40,046 nt of DNA from Acidobacteriaceae bacterium (GCA_031296355.1 JARLFX010000123.1:1-40046), one strand, 5' to 3'. Positions 18,147 through 26,885 are shown, counted from the first letter of the stretch. The notes: generated by a model not told the origin, from the sequence alone. A program made the numbers and translations.

Positions 18147-19004
18147 TTAGAAATCAGGCGACCCGCCCTCGCGCGCCACCTGGTTGATGATGCGCTGCAC
18201 AAAGATCACATGCAGATTCACATGCCGCGCCAGGTCCGGCAGAAACTCCGCAATTGCGTTGCCGATAGGCACCGTCGCCAACCCCACTGCCACCCGCACG
18301 CCCGTCGCCTTCACATTCGTCTGCAGCCCCGGCACATACAAATTCGAGAGCTCCGCGTCGATGGGAAATCCCACGAAGTCCGCGTAGTTGAACATCGGCC
18401 GCCCATAATCGTTCTGCATCACCACCACCGACATCACTACATGCACAATCCTGGGCATCAGCCGCGCAGTCGGCATGCGATGGTAGTGCGGGTCCTGACG
18501 GAACAGCGATGGAATCAGAAAGGTGTTCACGAATTCGCCCGTCGCATCCTGCGACAAGCTGACGCCCACGTTATATCCATAACCACGCATCCCCGGACCA
18601 TATGGATTATGCGCATTGCTGCCAATATAGATTGCGGAGTTCCCGGCAATGGTCAGCAGGTTGAATACGTCCGTGAAGTCCCGCTCTGCCAGCAGCAGCT
18701 TCTGCTGCGGACTCATGGGATGCGGCTCACTCGTGCTCAGAAAGCGATTGAACGGATTCTCCGACTTGGTGCATGGCTTGGATTCCACCAATGCTTCACT
18801 CGCCGCCTCAGGGTTCGTAGCTGCGTATGCAGGGCTCACGCAATTCGCCGGCCCGATCAGCAGCTTCTTCTCCTCCGAATTCGTCTGCGGCGCCGGAGCC
18901 TCTGGCAGCGCGGCCTGCGCCACCGCAGTACCCACACCCATCGCCAGCATCAGTCCACATGCCGCTAGCGTCCTTCGCATACGCTGGATATCAGGCCTTG
19001 GCAT
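18147..19004 (-). CDS. Secreted protein of unknown function, paralogue of its upstream neighbour
   Basis: A 285-aa protein with a signal peptide (RRTLAACGLMLAMGVGTAVAQA). A proline-rich LPEAPAPQ segment follows the cleavage site. The mature part has small and aromatic residues with motifs SLFRQDPHYHRM and ELSNLYVPG. Similar DPRYF and ISNLYYP motifs are familiar from an uncharacterised secreted family common in Acidobacteria. Two cysteines (in the NCVSP and KPCTK segments) may form a disulfide. The gene lies 33 bases downstream of the paralogue starting at 19847, same strand, probably one operon. Start: ATG 19004 has only a weak ribosome site; ATG at 18980 is an alternative that still keeps the signal peptide. 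No enzymatic motif is recognised; an envelope location is inferred. Confidence 0.72.
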   Translation of the reverse strand: MPRPDIQRMRRTLAACGLMLAMGVGTAVAQAALPEAPAPQTNSEEKKLLIGPANCVSPAYAATNPEAASEALVESKPCTKSENPFNRFLSTSEPHPMSPQQKLLLAERDFTDVFNLLTIAGNSAIYIGSNAHNPYGPGMRGYGYNVGVSLSQDATGEFVNTFLIPSLFRQDPHYHRMPTARLMPRIVHVVMSVVVMQNDYGRPMFNYADFVGFPIDAELSNLYVPGLQTNVKATGVRVAVGLATVPIGNAIAEFLPDLARHVNLHVIFVQRIINQVAREGGSPDF

Positions 19005-19037
19005 CTATGGAGTCCCGTCGCTTGGATTAGACCCAGT

Positions 19038-19847
19038 CTAATCTTTCTTGATGTGCGTCAATCGCAGTGCATCTCCAAGAAATTCGTGGAACTCATAACC
19101 CAGTGCGGCAGCTCCCAGCGACCAACCATAGGCCTCAAACACTACATCCGCGCTTCGGCTTGGTGCTGGATAATAAGCCTGCGTCAGCGCCGCCGCCGCA
19201 AGATATCCCAGCCACAACGGCGCATTCGGGCGCTGCTTCCCTGTATCGGACCGTATCGAAAGTGTTCGCGTACCTGCGTAGAGAATGCGCTTCCCCACGC
19301 TGTGCCCATCGCCCATCACGTAGTAGCGCGGATCGTCGTGAAAGATGATGGCGCCCACGCCCTCATTGAATACCGCCTGCGATGTCTGCCGGATCAGTGC
19401 GGCTCCCAGTCGCTGCCCGAACGCGCCCTTATCCACGCCATACTTCGGGTCTGAATCATCCCACTGCGAGATGCCCGCGGAATACAGCGCAGTCACCTCA
19501 GTCAGCCCGGTCAGGTTTTCCATGAACGGGAACCGCAGCTTATCCCACGGGCCCAGCGGCTGCGATGTCTGCCCCTGATGGATATAGAAGTGGTACTTGG
19601 GTGCGATCAAAGGCCGGTTCTCCGGCGCAATGCCTGCTATCCGCGCCTTCTGCACGTCTTTTTCCATGCTTCCCGGTGCTGGCGCGTCCTTCGTCTGCTG
19701 TGGTTCCGGAGCATCAGGCAGCGTGTTCTCCGCCACCATCGCGCTCTCCGGCTCCACGGTATGTACTGCCGCGGTCTGCGCATGCGAAATCCCAGCTACG
19801 CCCAGAAATACTGTAAGGCACATCAATTTGTTCCAGCTAAATTTCAC
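19038..19847 (-). CDS. Secreted protein of unknown function, first of a paralogous pair
   Basis: A 269-aa exported protein. GTG at 19847 is a good start, with GAAGGA seven bases before it. The signal peptide (LMCLTVFLGVAGISHAQ) is followed by LPDAPEPQQ, matching LPEAPAPQ in the next gene. The two proteins also line up over an FGQRLGAALIRQT...FHDDPRYYVMG segment (the neighbour has SLFRQDPHYHRM) and over LTQAYYPAP (the neighbour has LSNLYVPG), so they are diverged paralogues. C-terminal stretches rich in Ala/Gly/Leu suggest association with membranes. Function is unknown. The pair lies 281 bases before the start of the Tes-like gene on the same strand, but that spacer makes read-through uncertain. 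Confidence 0.72.
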   Translation of the reverse strand: MKFSWNKLMCLTVFLGVAGISHAQTAAVHTVEPESAMVAENTLPDAPEPQQTKDAPAPGSMEKDVQKARIAGIAPENRPLIAPKYHFYIHQGQTSQPLGPWDKLRFPFMENLTGLTEVTALYSAGISQWDDSDPKYGVDKGAFGQRLGAALIRQTSQAVFNEGVGAIIFHDDPRYYVMGDGHSVGKRILYAGTRTLSIRSDTGKQRPNAPLWLGYLAAAALTQAYYPAPSRSADVVFEAYGWSLGAAALGYEFHEFLGDALRLTHIKKD

Positions 19848-20062
19848 GTTTCATTCCTTCTTTTGACTCAATATTGATCGGCGGCCACCATCGGCTCTTT
19901 TGGGTAAGATGCCAAAATCAGCGCTCCTGCCCTGCGATACTCCACGATTTGCGCAAGCCCTTGCTGGTTTACCACTTAGGCACAACCGCGCATTCCCCCG
20001 TTGCCCTCTCTCTTTGGTTTGCGAATACTGGACGATGAGGGTCGTGTCTCTTGCGGCGGTAT

Positions 20063-20821
20063 ATGAAGAGCTCTCTGCACAACCCGTTGCGGTGGATGTA
20101 TGCGTTCGGCGCTCTCGCCGTGCTCACGCTCACTGCCGGCTGCCATCATCGGCAGAAGCAGGTGTACGTTCCGCCACCGCCCACGTATCGCCGTCCCCAG
20201 TCCTCACGCTCCACGGTTGCCACACAGCGCCCTGCGCCCACGCCTGCCCCGGCCCGCGTCGAAGGCAAACCGCTCTCCGTCGAAGTCGGCATGTCCAGCT
20301 GGTACGGCCCGCCCTACAACAACCAGCGCGGAGCCAACGGCGAGATCTACGATCAGAACGCGATGACCGCGGCGCACCGCACCCTGCCCATGGGCACCAT
20401 CGTGCGTGTCACCAACGTGGAGACCGGCCAGTCCGCCGTCGTCAAGATTACAGACCGCGGCCCCTTCGTGCATGGCCGCGTTCTCGATCTCTCGCTCGCA
20501 GCCGCTAAGCAGACCGGGGTCTACCGCGCCGGCGTGGCGAAGGTTAAGATCGAAGTCTTCTCCCAGCCTGCCTCTGCATCCACCGCAGGTAGGTGGTGCG
20601 TCCAGGTCGGCGCGTTCTCCAACGCCAGCAACGCCATCAAGCTCAAAGACGATCTTTCCCGCCGTTACTCCACGGCCAAGGTCATTGAATTCCCCGGCCC
20701 CACCGGCCACTGGGTCCGCGTCAACACGCCGCAGGGCGATAAGTCCCGCGCCACCCAGATCGCTGAAGGCATCCGCCCCCGCGAACCCACCGCAGAAGCC
20801 TACCTCGTCCGTCTGGACTAA
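20063..20821 (+). CDS. rlpA: RlpA-type lipoprotein with SPOR domain
   Basis: An outer-membrane lipoprotein that binds denuded peptidoglycan at division sites; in some relatives it is a lytic transglycosylase. From the ATG at 20063 it is 252 aa. A lipobox LTAGC gives a lipidated Cys27. After a Pro-rich linker comes a double-psi beta-barrel domain (about 75-165) with GMSSWYG, AAHRTLPMGT and KITDRGPF; the His and Asp in these last two are the residues proposed as catalytic in Pseudomonas RlpA. A C-terminal SPOR domain (about 177-240) starts with RWCVQVGAFS. An in-frame TTG at 20051 could extend the protein by four residues. It is divergent from the secreted-protein pair and followed by a degenerate intergenic repeat. 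Confidence 0.9.
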   Translation: MKSSLHNPLRWMYAFGALAVLTLTAGCHHRQKQVYVPPPPTYRRPQSSRSTVATQRPAPTPAPARVEGKPLSVEVGMSSWYGPPYNNQRGANGEIYDQNAMTAAHRTLPMGTIVRVTNVETGQSAVVKITDRGPFVHGRVLDLSLAAAKQTGVYRAGVAKVKIEVFSQPASASTAGRWCVQVGAFSNASNAIKLKDDLSRRYSTAKVIEFPGPTGHWVRVNTPQGDKSRATQIAEGIRPREPTAEAYLVRLD

Positions 20822-20864
20822 GTGCTGCGCACGGCCATCCGCCTCACGCGCACCACCACCCACT

Positions 20865-20904
20865 GATCATCCCGAGCGCAGTAAAGCATCTGCTTTTGCA
20901 AATG
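20865..20904 (+). repeat. Degenerate copy of the GTCATTCTGAGCG intergenic repeat
   Basis: GATCATCCCGAGCGCAGTAAAG followed by CATCTGCTTTTGCAAATG is recognisably the same element as at 31171, 34890, 34994, 35181 and 39540, with several substitutions. It fills the space between rlpA and the next secreted protein gene. Confidence 0.6.
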
Positions 20905-20961
20905 TCCTTTGCTGCTGCTTGCTCATGATTCCAACCTGAATGAACTTTTAGGAGCTATCTC

Positions 20962-21675
20962 ATGCAATGCAAGCGCGTTCTTCTTCTTTGCCTCGCACTT
21001 CTCACGTCCAGCGTGGCGGCCATCGCCGCTGAAACCCACTCCTTCGATCTCGTCAACGGCAAAGGGGTCAAGCAGAGTTCAACCACATACACCATCAACA
21101 CGGGAAAGAACGGCTTCAAGGTTCGCAGCAAGGTCGTCTATGTCACCGGCAATCAGGGCAGCCGCACGATCGAGTATGCCATCGGCAACGACGGCCTCAT
21201 CGATTCCGCCACCCTCACCAACCCCGAAGACCACACCATGGTGATGATCAGTCCGAGCAAGCTGAATGACACGCTCACCATCAACCTCATGAAGGGTAGT
21301 GCTCCCGCCGGCAGCCGCACCATTACGCTCCCCGTCCCCGAATGTACCGTAGCATTCCCCGATGATGCCAGCGTCTGGCAGGTCCTGATGGATATCATCG
21401 CCGCCCACCCGCGCCCCGATCATATCTACCGCATCCTGGTCCCCGCCACCGCCAAGACCCCTGACCGCATCGAGCCCTTCCGTCTCAGCTCTGATTCCGA
21501 GAGCGCCGGAACCCTCGATGGCAAACCCATTGTCCTGAAGCACTACGTTCTCACTTTCAACGGTGGCGCCTCTGACATCTACACCGACGCGGACGGCAAA
21601 CTCATGCAAGCCAAAATCGCCAGCCTCGGCGTCACCCACATCCGCACCAACTTCGTATTAGATAAAAAGAAGTAA
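20962..21675 (+). CDS. Secreted protein of unknown function
   Basis: A 237-aa protein with a signal peptide (RVLLLCLALLTSSVAAIAAE) and AGGAGC seven bases before the ATG. The mature part is beta-rich and hydrophilic, with SFDLVNGKGVKQSSTTYTI at its start and LKHYVLTFNGGASDIYTDADGKLMQAKI near the end. The latter is loosely like periplasmic proteins with a DUF3108/DUF6134-like pattern (a converted-product readout strand followed by a D-x-D-G-K turn); this resemblance is weak. It is probably periplasmic. A single gene with its own ribosome site and a strong terminator. Confidence 0.72.
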   Translation: MQCKRVLLLCLALLTSSVAAIAAETHSFDLVNGKGVKQSSTTYTINTGKNGFKVRSKVVYVTGNQGSRTIEYAIGNDGLIDSATLTNPEDHTMVMISPSKLNDTLTINLMKGSAPAGSRTITLPVPECTVAFPDDASVWQVLMDIIAAHPRPDHIYRILVPATAKTPDRIEPFRLSSDSESAGTLDGKPIVLKHYVLTFNGGASDIYTDADGKLMQAKIASLGVTHIRTNFVLDKKK

Positions 21676-21681
21676 CGCCGC

Positions 21682-21728
21682 AACAACAATGCCCCATATC
21701 TCGATGCGAGACATGGGGCATTGTTGTT
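21682..21728. terminator. Long bidirectional terminator hairpin
   Basis: A 16-bp perfect stem (21682-21697 with 21713-21728, containing ATGCCCCAT) whose loop itself pairs (TCTCG/CGAGA). It lies 7 bases after the stop of the plus-strand secreted protein gene and 20 bases after the stop of the minus-strand TldE-like gene, so it serves both. Confidence 0.88.
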
Positions 21729-21747
21729 TGCAAATTATCTCTTCCTT

Positions 21748-23433
21748 CTACTTCTCTGCCGGCGGCGGCGGATAATACGGCAACTTCTCCTGCTCCTGCG
21801 AAGCCCGCTTCACGCCGATCTCCCCAAACAAGATCGAAGGCGCAATCGTCGTCTGCGGCGCTCCATTGATACTGCTCGCCACAAACGGATCATCGCCCGC
21901 CGCCAGAATATCCGTCCGCAAACTGCGCTGGTCCAGCTCGTCAAACACCGCGCCGCGCACCAGCGTCTTGCTGCCATCCTTCGCATTCACGCGATACAGC
22001 AGCCGCGGCGTCAGCTCCGGCCCCAGCGTGTCCACGGAATACACCGCATCCAGCCCCTGGTCCCGCGCCATCGTCAGCAGCTTCGCCTCCATCGCCTTGC
22101 GCGGCATCGGCTCGCTGCTGCTGAACACCATCACGCCTGAGCGTGAGTGTGCGGCCTGCGCTAGCGGAGCGCGTCCGTGCCCATTCGACACCGGGAAATC
22201 CTTCACTGGCTCGCGCCCGATCAGGTAGTTTGTCAGGATGCCCTTGCTCACCACCTGCACCTTCTGCGCCGGCACGCCCTCATCATCCACGTCATACGCG
22301 CCCACCAGGCTCTTGCCCGCAAACGTCGCCAGCAGCGGATCATCCACCACGTTCATGAACTCCGGCAGCACCCGCGACTTATAGCTCGATTTATACCCGC
22401 CCGTCGTGCGCGCCGTCGTGCCCGGCTTCGGCTTGTCCGCCTCCACGTCCGGCACAAACAACTTGTTGAACACATCCGCCGCTGTATCGCTCGAGAAGAG
22501 CACCGGCCCGTGATAATCCTCACCCATCACCGGCGCATTACGCAGTTCGCGCAGCGTCCCCAGCATCGTGATCGCCTTGCTGTGGAAGCTGTCCCACGCC
22601 GCCAGTTGGTCCGCACTCGCCGCCACAGTCGCCACGTTCCGGTCCAGCCGCATACCGTCCTGCGCCTGCGTCCCTGCGCCCAGCGAACACATGTAGTACG
22701 CATGCCCTCCGCGCACCACCGTGCCTTCACTGTTCACCAGATAGCGATTCACCGCCACTGCCTGCACACCAGCTGTCGAATACTGGATGTCCGTCGCAAA
22801 CGCCTTTACCGCCGCATCGCTCGCATACCATCCACTCGCCTCCGCCACGCGCTTCTCCCACAGCGGCTGGTCGATGCTGAGTTTCACCAGCGGATCGACC
22901 TGCGTCACCGGCTTCGCCATGGCAAAATCATCCGCGGTCGGCGGCGTCTGGAATCCCTTCAGCTGCGCCTGCTTGGCAGAGTAGCCGCGCAGCGCACTCT
23001 TGTACGCATCGTCCGTCGCCGACCACAGCGCATAGCGCAGCGCCATCACGTCATCGTCCACCGTCGCCAGCTGCGCCGTGCCATTTCCCTGCGGAGTGGA
23101 ATTGTCCGTCTTGTAATCGCCAATCCGCACCGTCACCCGCAGAATCCGCTGGTGCGCCGCCTCCCGCCGTGTCAGCGCGCCATAATCCGCACTCGCCTCA
23201 AACTCATCCACGTCTTCTACGCGATACTCCACAAAGTACGGCGTCTGCATATCCTGCAGATGCAGCGTCTTCGCACGCTCCAGCTCCGCCTGCATCGCCT
23301 TCAGCACCGGATCCGTTTGCGTCGCTGTCTGCGCAAACGCCGGCGCAATCATCATCGCTGCACCCATCACAACCGCAACCGCTCTCTTGCTGACCCGCTG
23401 ACTCGCTGCCTTACTGACTCGCTGGTTCTTCAT
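21748..23433 (-). CDS. Exported TldE/PmbA-like protein lacking protease residues
   Basis: A 561-aa TldD/PmbA-family protein with an N-terminal signal peptide (AVAVVMGAAMMIAPAFAQ), so probably periplasmic, unlike the cytosolic TldD/TldE of E. coli. It shares the family fold with the upstream gene: FVEYRVEDVDEF matches FISYDVADAYST, EFMNVVDDPLLATFAGKSLVGAYDVDDEGVPAQKVQVV matches the partner, and both have NGHGRA. The HExxxH metal motif is missing: its position reads VFNKLFVPDV. The C-terminal catalytic-site cysteine is also absent. This is the TldE-like, probably non-catalytic half of a heterodimer. Its ATG overlaps the last A of the partner's TAA stop (TAATG), which implies translational coupling. 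The product ends in a proline-rich PYYPPPP tail. Confidence 0.83.
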   Translation of the reverse strand: MKNQRVSKAASQRVSKRAVAVVMGAAMMIAPAFAQTATQTDPVLKAMQAELERAKTLHLQDMQTPYFVEYRVEDVDEFEASADYGALTRREAAHQRILRVTVRIGDYKTDNSTPQGNGTAQLATVDDDVMALRYALWSATDDAYKSALRGYSAKQAQLKGFQTPPTADDFAMAKPVTQVDPLVKLSIDQPLWEKRVAEASGWYASDAAVKAFATDIQYSTAGVQAVAVNRYLVNSEGTVVRGGHAYYMCSLGAGTQAQDGMRLDRNVATVAASADQLAAWDSFHSKAITMLGTLRELRNAPVMGEDYHGPVLFSSDTAADVFNKLFVPDVEADKPKPGTTARTTGGYKSSYKSRVLPEFMNVVDDPLLATFAGKSLVGAYDVDDEGVPAQKVQVVSKGILTNYLIGREPVKDFPVSNGHGRAPLAQAAHSRSGVMVFSSSEPMPRKAMEAKLLTMARDQGLDAVYSVDTLGPELTPRLLYRVNAKDGSKTLVRGAVFDELDQRSLRTDILAAGDDPFVASSINGAPQTTIAPSILFGEIGVKRASQEQEKLPYYPPPPAEK

Positions 23434-25208
23434 TACCGCACCTCCTTCGCTGCCGGTGCAGCATCTGCTGTGGGCGGAGGCAGGATCGGCGGCCGTGCCG
23501 TCCCCTGCTTCTGCTTCTCCGTTTCAATCTCCGATACCAGCATTCCCGGCGCAACCGCCGAAACCGGAACAGTGCCAGACTCCGCGCCGCACTCCCCGTT
23601 GAAGACCTGCGGATTATCATCCGTCGCCACAATGTGGTTCAGCGCAGACTGCGGTGTGCCCACAATGCTCACGCCGCGCACCAGCTCATCCGGCCGTCCA
23701 TCCACATACACGCGATACACCACCAGCGGAACCACGGAGAAGGCCTGCGGCAGCATGCGCTGCGTCAGTGTGAATCCTGACGAGATGTCCTGGAAGAACA
23801 GCCCATACGGCTTGCCCTGCTTCTTCGCCTCTGCGATCAGCATCGCCCGCAGCTCTGTATCGCTCACCGTCTTGGACGACGTCACGATCAGGTTGCCCTG
23901 CCGTCCCGTCGGTAGCTTGCCCGTCTGCGCGCGCCCATGTCCATTGGAGTTCGCAAAATTCTTCACCGGCATCCGCGACATCAGAAACGTCTTCAGCACG
24001 CCATCCTGGATCAGGTCCACGTGCCGCGCCGGCTCACCCTCATCGTCATACAGATAGTGTCCGCTCAGCTCCGTGCCATGAAACGTCGAGAGCGTCGGAT
24101 CGTCCGCCACGCTCAGAAAGCTCGGCAGAATTGCCTTGCCCACATCCTTCGTGAACGTCTGCCCTTCCTCATCGCCGCGCTGCCGCTGCCCTTCCAGCCG
24201 GTGCCCCAGCACTTCATGGAAGAACACCGCCGCCGCCCGTCCTGACAGGATCGCCGGCCCGCGGAACGGCTGCGTCAGTGGCGCAACGCGCAGCGCTTCC
24301 AGGCTCTTGCCCACCTCCGCGATATCCGCGTTCAGCTTCTCCGTCGCGGGCAATCCGCTCAGCGAACGTGCCTCGTACGTCAGCGTGCGGAAGAGGTCCA
24401 TGCCGTCGTCAGCGCGCGTCCGCGCCACAATCACCAGCCGCGCCAGCTGCGTCGGCGCGATCGTCACCGATCCCTCTGACGAAACGTAGTAATCATTCTC
24501 CGTATCGCTCGACAGGATCACCGCGTCAAAAAATACATCCGGATATGCGCGCAGCGATGCAGAGAGCGCCCGCACCCGCGCCTCCCACGCCTTGCGGTCC
24601 ACCGTCTCCGGCGTCAACGGCGTCTCCATCCCCTTCACCGGCGCTTCCACTGAGAAATCCGGCGACGTATCCTCTTCCTTCGCCCTCACCTGCTGCTCGG
24701 TCTTCACCTTCAGATAATTCTGCAGCGCCGTACCGTAGCCCCGGTTCGTAGCAAACCATAGCGAGCGTCCCAGCGCCTCCGCATCATTCTCCAGCGGCAG
24801 CGAGACCGTGCTCAGCGCCGACGTGCGGTGCGTCCCATGCGTGTTGTCCTGCGCAGGCGACCCAACCCGCACCTGGATATCGCCCAGCCTCACATGGTTC
24901 TCACTGGAGTTCACCAGCGCGCCATACTGCGCCATGATGCGCGTTGAGTACGCATCCGCCACGTCATAGCTAATGAAGTAGGGTCCCGGCTGCGCCGTCG
25001 CGTCAACCGCTGCTGCGCCAGCCGCCGGATGCCCCAGCGACTGCATCGCGCGCGCCAGCTCCGTCTGCATCGTCTGTAGCAGCACGGTCTGCGGCGCAGG
25101 CTTCGCCGCCGCCTTCTTCGCCGCCGGACTCGCCGCATGCGCTGCAAGGCTCGAAAAACACAGAGATATTGCTACAGTCAGAATGGAGGGGCGATACAGG
25201 TAATTCAT
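23433..25208 (-). CDS. Exported TldD-like metalloprotease
   Basis: A 591-aa TldD-family protein with a signal peptide (SILTVAISLCFSSLAAHA). It keeps the metalloprotease motif HEVLGH (His331, Glu332, His336) and a C-terminal Cys540 in ECGAESGTVPVS, equivalent to the conserved cysteine near the active site of TldD. Cytosolic TldD/TldE degrade unfolded peptides and process modified peptides such as microcins; an exported version would act in the periplasm on unknown substrates. The frame is open to 25418, but the first 70 codons there are translated repeat DNA. ATG 25208, with AGGAGC 12 bases upstream and directly before the signal peptide, is the real start. It is co-transcribed and overlaps by one base with the TldE-like gene. 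Confidence 0.86.
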   Translation of the reverse strand: MNYLYRPSILTVAISLCFSSLAAHAASPAAKKAAAKPAPQTVLLQTMQTELARAMQSLGHPAAGAAAVDATAQPGPYFISYDVADAYSTRIMAQYGALVNSSENHVRLGDIQVRVGSPAQDNTHGTHRTSALSTVSLPLENDAEALGRSLWFATNRGYGTALQNYLKVKTEQQVRAKEEDTSPDFSVEAPVKGMETPLTPETVDRKAWEARVRALSASLRAYPDVFFDAVILSSDTENDYYVSSEGSVTIAPTQLARLVIVARTRADDGMDLFRTLTYEARSLSGLPATEKLNADIAEVGKSLEALRVAPLTQPFRGPAILSGRAAAVFFHEVLGHRLEGQRQRGDEEGQTFTKDVGKAILPSFLSVADDPTLSTFHGTELSGHYLYDDEGEPARHVDLIQDGVLKTFLMSRMPVKNFANSNGHGRAQTGKLPTGRQGNLIVTSSKTVSDTELRAMLIAEAKKQGKPYGLFFQDISSGFTLTQRMLPQAFSVVPLVVYRVYVDGRPDELVRGVSIVGTPQSALNHIVATDDNPQVFNGECGAESGTVPVSAVAPGMLVSEIETEKQKQGTARPPILPPPTADAAPAAKEVR

Positions 25209-25311
25209 CCGAAAAGGGTGCTCCTTGTGGCTACGCGGGTGCGCGGCAGATGGCTGAAGTGTACCGCGTTTTCCCGCCCGATGAATTCTGAATAACCACA
25301 ACACTGCGTGA

Positions 25312-25390
25312 CTTCTGCGGTAGGTACGGGCTTCTGCGGTAGGTGCGAGCTTCTGCGGTAGGTGCGAGCTTCGATTGAGGTAGGTGCGGG
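25312..25390. repeat. 19-bp tandem repeat array
   Basis: Three direct units CTTCTGCGGTAGGTRCGRG at 25312-25330, 25331-25349 and 25350-25368, then a degenerate fourth (25369-25390) that runs into the hairpin repeat. Units 2 and 3 are identical. It may have arisen by slippage of the left edge of the hairpin element, which ends in GGTAGGTGCGGG. Confidence 0.75.
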
Positions 25391-25445
25391 CTTCAGCCCG
25401 CACATTACATTCCGCCACGGAACCGGGCTTTAGCCCCTGAGGTTA
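25384..25445 (+). repeat. REP-like intergenic element, copy A
   Basis: A perfect 9-bp hairpin (GTGCGGGCT/AGCCCGCAC, 25384-25403) followed by a conserved tail CCGCCACGGAACCGGGCTTT and AGCCCCTGAGGT. The same layout is at 35226-35285. Stem bases differ but pairing is kept in both copies, indicating selection for the structure or for recognition by a transposase-like enzyme elsewhere in the genome. Confidence 0.75.
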
Positions 25446-25605
25446 TCTCTATCCGTACTGTCATCTAAATCGAAACGCTCTAAAATAGCCATCGCGCGTG
25501 TAGCGCTCGCCTTCGCAGGATTCACCTGCCCACCTGCTTTAGACGCACGGCAAAAATTTCCGCTTTCGCCTCCTCCGCGCACAGCATCGCAGCACCCATG
25601 AAAGA

Positions 25606-26814
25606 ATGGCTTGCGTGCCCGTCACCTACACATTGCCGCCCGAACTCTACGCCAAAGCCGTCGCCCTCGGCCGCCTCATGGTCGACCTCCACTTCGCCCG
25701 CGAACTCTGGCCCATCCTTCTGCTCATCCTGTTGCTTGCCTTCCGAATACCCGCACGCATGTCGTCCCGCATCGGCGCGCTCACCCAGCGCTCCTGGCTA
25801 CAGAAACTCCTCTTCGCCGTCACATTTCTACTTCTGCTCCAACTTGCCACGCTTCCCCTCAGCATCCTCGGCCACCACATCCTGCTGCGCTTCGGCATCT
25901 CCATCCAGCGCTGGCCCAGCTGGTTCGCCGATGTAGCCCGTTCCTACGCCATCACCACCCTCGTCGGCGTACTGCTCGCGGCCATCCTCTATTTCCTGCT
26001 CAATCATTCGCCCCGCCGCTGGTGGCTCTGGTTCTGGGGCATCATGATCGTCCTCATGGTCGCCGGCGTCACCCTCACTCCCATCTACATCGATCCCCTC
26101 TTCAACAAATTTGAGCCCCTCGCGCAGACCAACCCCGCCCTCGTCTCCGAGCTGGAGCGCGTCGTCGCCCACAGCGGCATCTCTATTCCCCCCAGCCGCA
26201 TCTTCCTCATGCGCGCCAGCGCCAAGGTCACGGAGACCAACGCCTACGTCACCGGCTTCGGCTCCTCCAAGCGCGTCGTCGTGTGGGACACCACCCTGCA
26301 CAGCATCCCGCCCGACCAAATTGATTTTATGTTCGCCCACGAACTCGGCCACTACGTGCTTCACCACGTCATCGCCGGCATGGCCTTCGCCGCCGCGCTC
26401 ATGTTCCTCTGCTTCTGGCTCGGCTCGCACCTCACCGCGTGGATGCTGCGCCGCTTCGGCCCCCGCTGGGGCATCGCCTCCCTGCGCGACCCCGCCATCC
26501 TGGCCGTCCTGCTGCTCCTCTTCACCGCCGCCCAGTTCGCCACCGAGCCTCTGGCCAACGCCTTCAGCCGCCACATCGAGCACGCGGCAGACATCTACGG
26601 CCAGGAAGCCCTGCACGGCATCGTGCCAGACCCCGCCGCTACCGCAGCCCGTTCCTTCCAGGTCCTCGGCGAGCAGAATCTCGCCACCCCGGAGCGCCGC
26701 CCGCTGGTCGAGTTCTGGTCCTCCAGCCACCCCGCCATCGCCGACCGCATCGCCTTCGCAGCGGCGTATCATCCATGGTCAGAGGATTCGCATCCAATCT
26801 ATTTTCGTAAGTGA
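25606..26814 (+). CDS. M48-family (Ste24-like) membrane metalloprotease
   Basis: A 402-aa zinc endopeptidase of the inner membrane, related to CAAX prenyl protease 1/Ste24. Its zinc site is HELGH (residues 245-249) with Glu325 in EHAADIYGQEA as third ligand; the TNAYVTGFG motif (211-219) is also typical. Several membrane segments lie before the catalytic part (about 35-47, 68-88, 115-132, 142-160) and two after it (about 256-278, 297-312). Bacteria do not make CAAX proteins, so the role is more likely membrane-protein quality control, which is inference. The ATG at 25606 has only GAAAGA upstream. It is followed 71 bases later by the HIT gene on the same strand. Confidence 0.9.
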   Translation: MACVPVTYTLPPELYAKAVALGRLMVDLHFARELWPILLLILLLAFRIPARMSSRIGALTQRSWLQKLLFAVTFLLLLQLATLPLSILGHHILLRFGISIQRWPSWFADVARSYAITTLVGVLLAAILYFLLNHSPRRWWLWFWGIMIVLMVAGVTLTPIYIDPLFNKFEPLAQTNPALVSELERVVAHSGISIPPSRIFLMRASAKVTETNAYVTGFGSSKRVVVWDTTLHSIPPDQIDFMFAHELGHYVLHHVIAGMAFAAALMFLCFWLGSHLTAWMLRRFGPRWGIASLRDPAILAVLLLLFTAAQFATEPLANAFSRHIEHAADIYGQEALHGIVPDPAATAARSFQVLGEQNLATPERRPLVEFWSSSHPAIADRIAFAAAYHPWSEDSHPIYFRK

Positions 26815-26885
26815 CTTTCTGCTCCCCGCAAGCGAACCAAACTCGCAGGCCTCCTCCGGCGAGAAACTGAATCAAGGAATACTTC

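Larger units (their letters stand above)
25209..25605. other. Gene-free spacer holding repeats
   Basis: About 400 bases between the divergent TldD-like and M48 protease genes. It contains the 19-bp tandem array (25312-25390) and a hairpin repeat (25384-25445). The remainder (25446-25605) shows no gene or clear signal. Confidence 0.6.

Noticed and set aside
22177..24057. 626-codon open frame on the plus strand, antisense to the TldD/TldE-like genes
   Set aside because: Its product is extremely Arg/His-rich with no domain pattern, and the opposite strand encodes two clear family members; it is a by-product of high GC content.
25209..25418. N-terminal extension of the TldD-like protein by 70 residues
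   Set aside because: The extension translates the 19-bp tandem repeat and the REP-like element, and a signal peptide with an upstream AGGAGC begins at 25208.
25828..26772. 314-codon minus-strand frame over the M48 protease gene
   Set aside because: Gly/Glu/Asp/Val low-complexity shadow of the HELGH-containing plus-strand gene.
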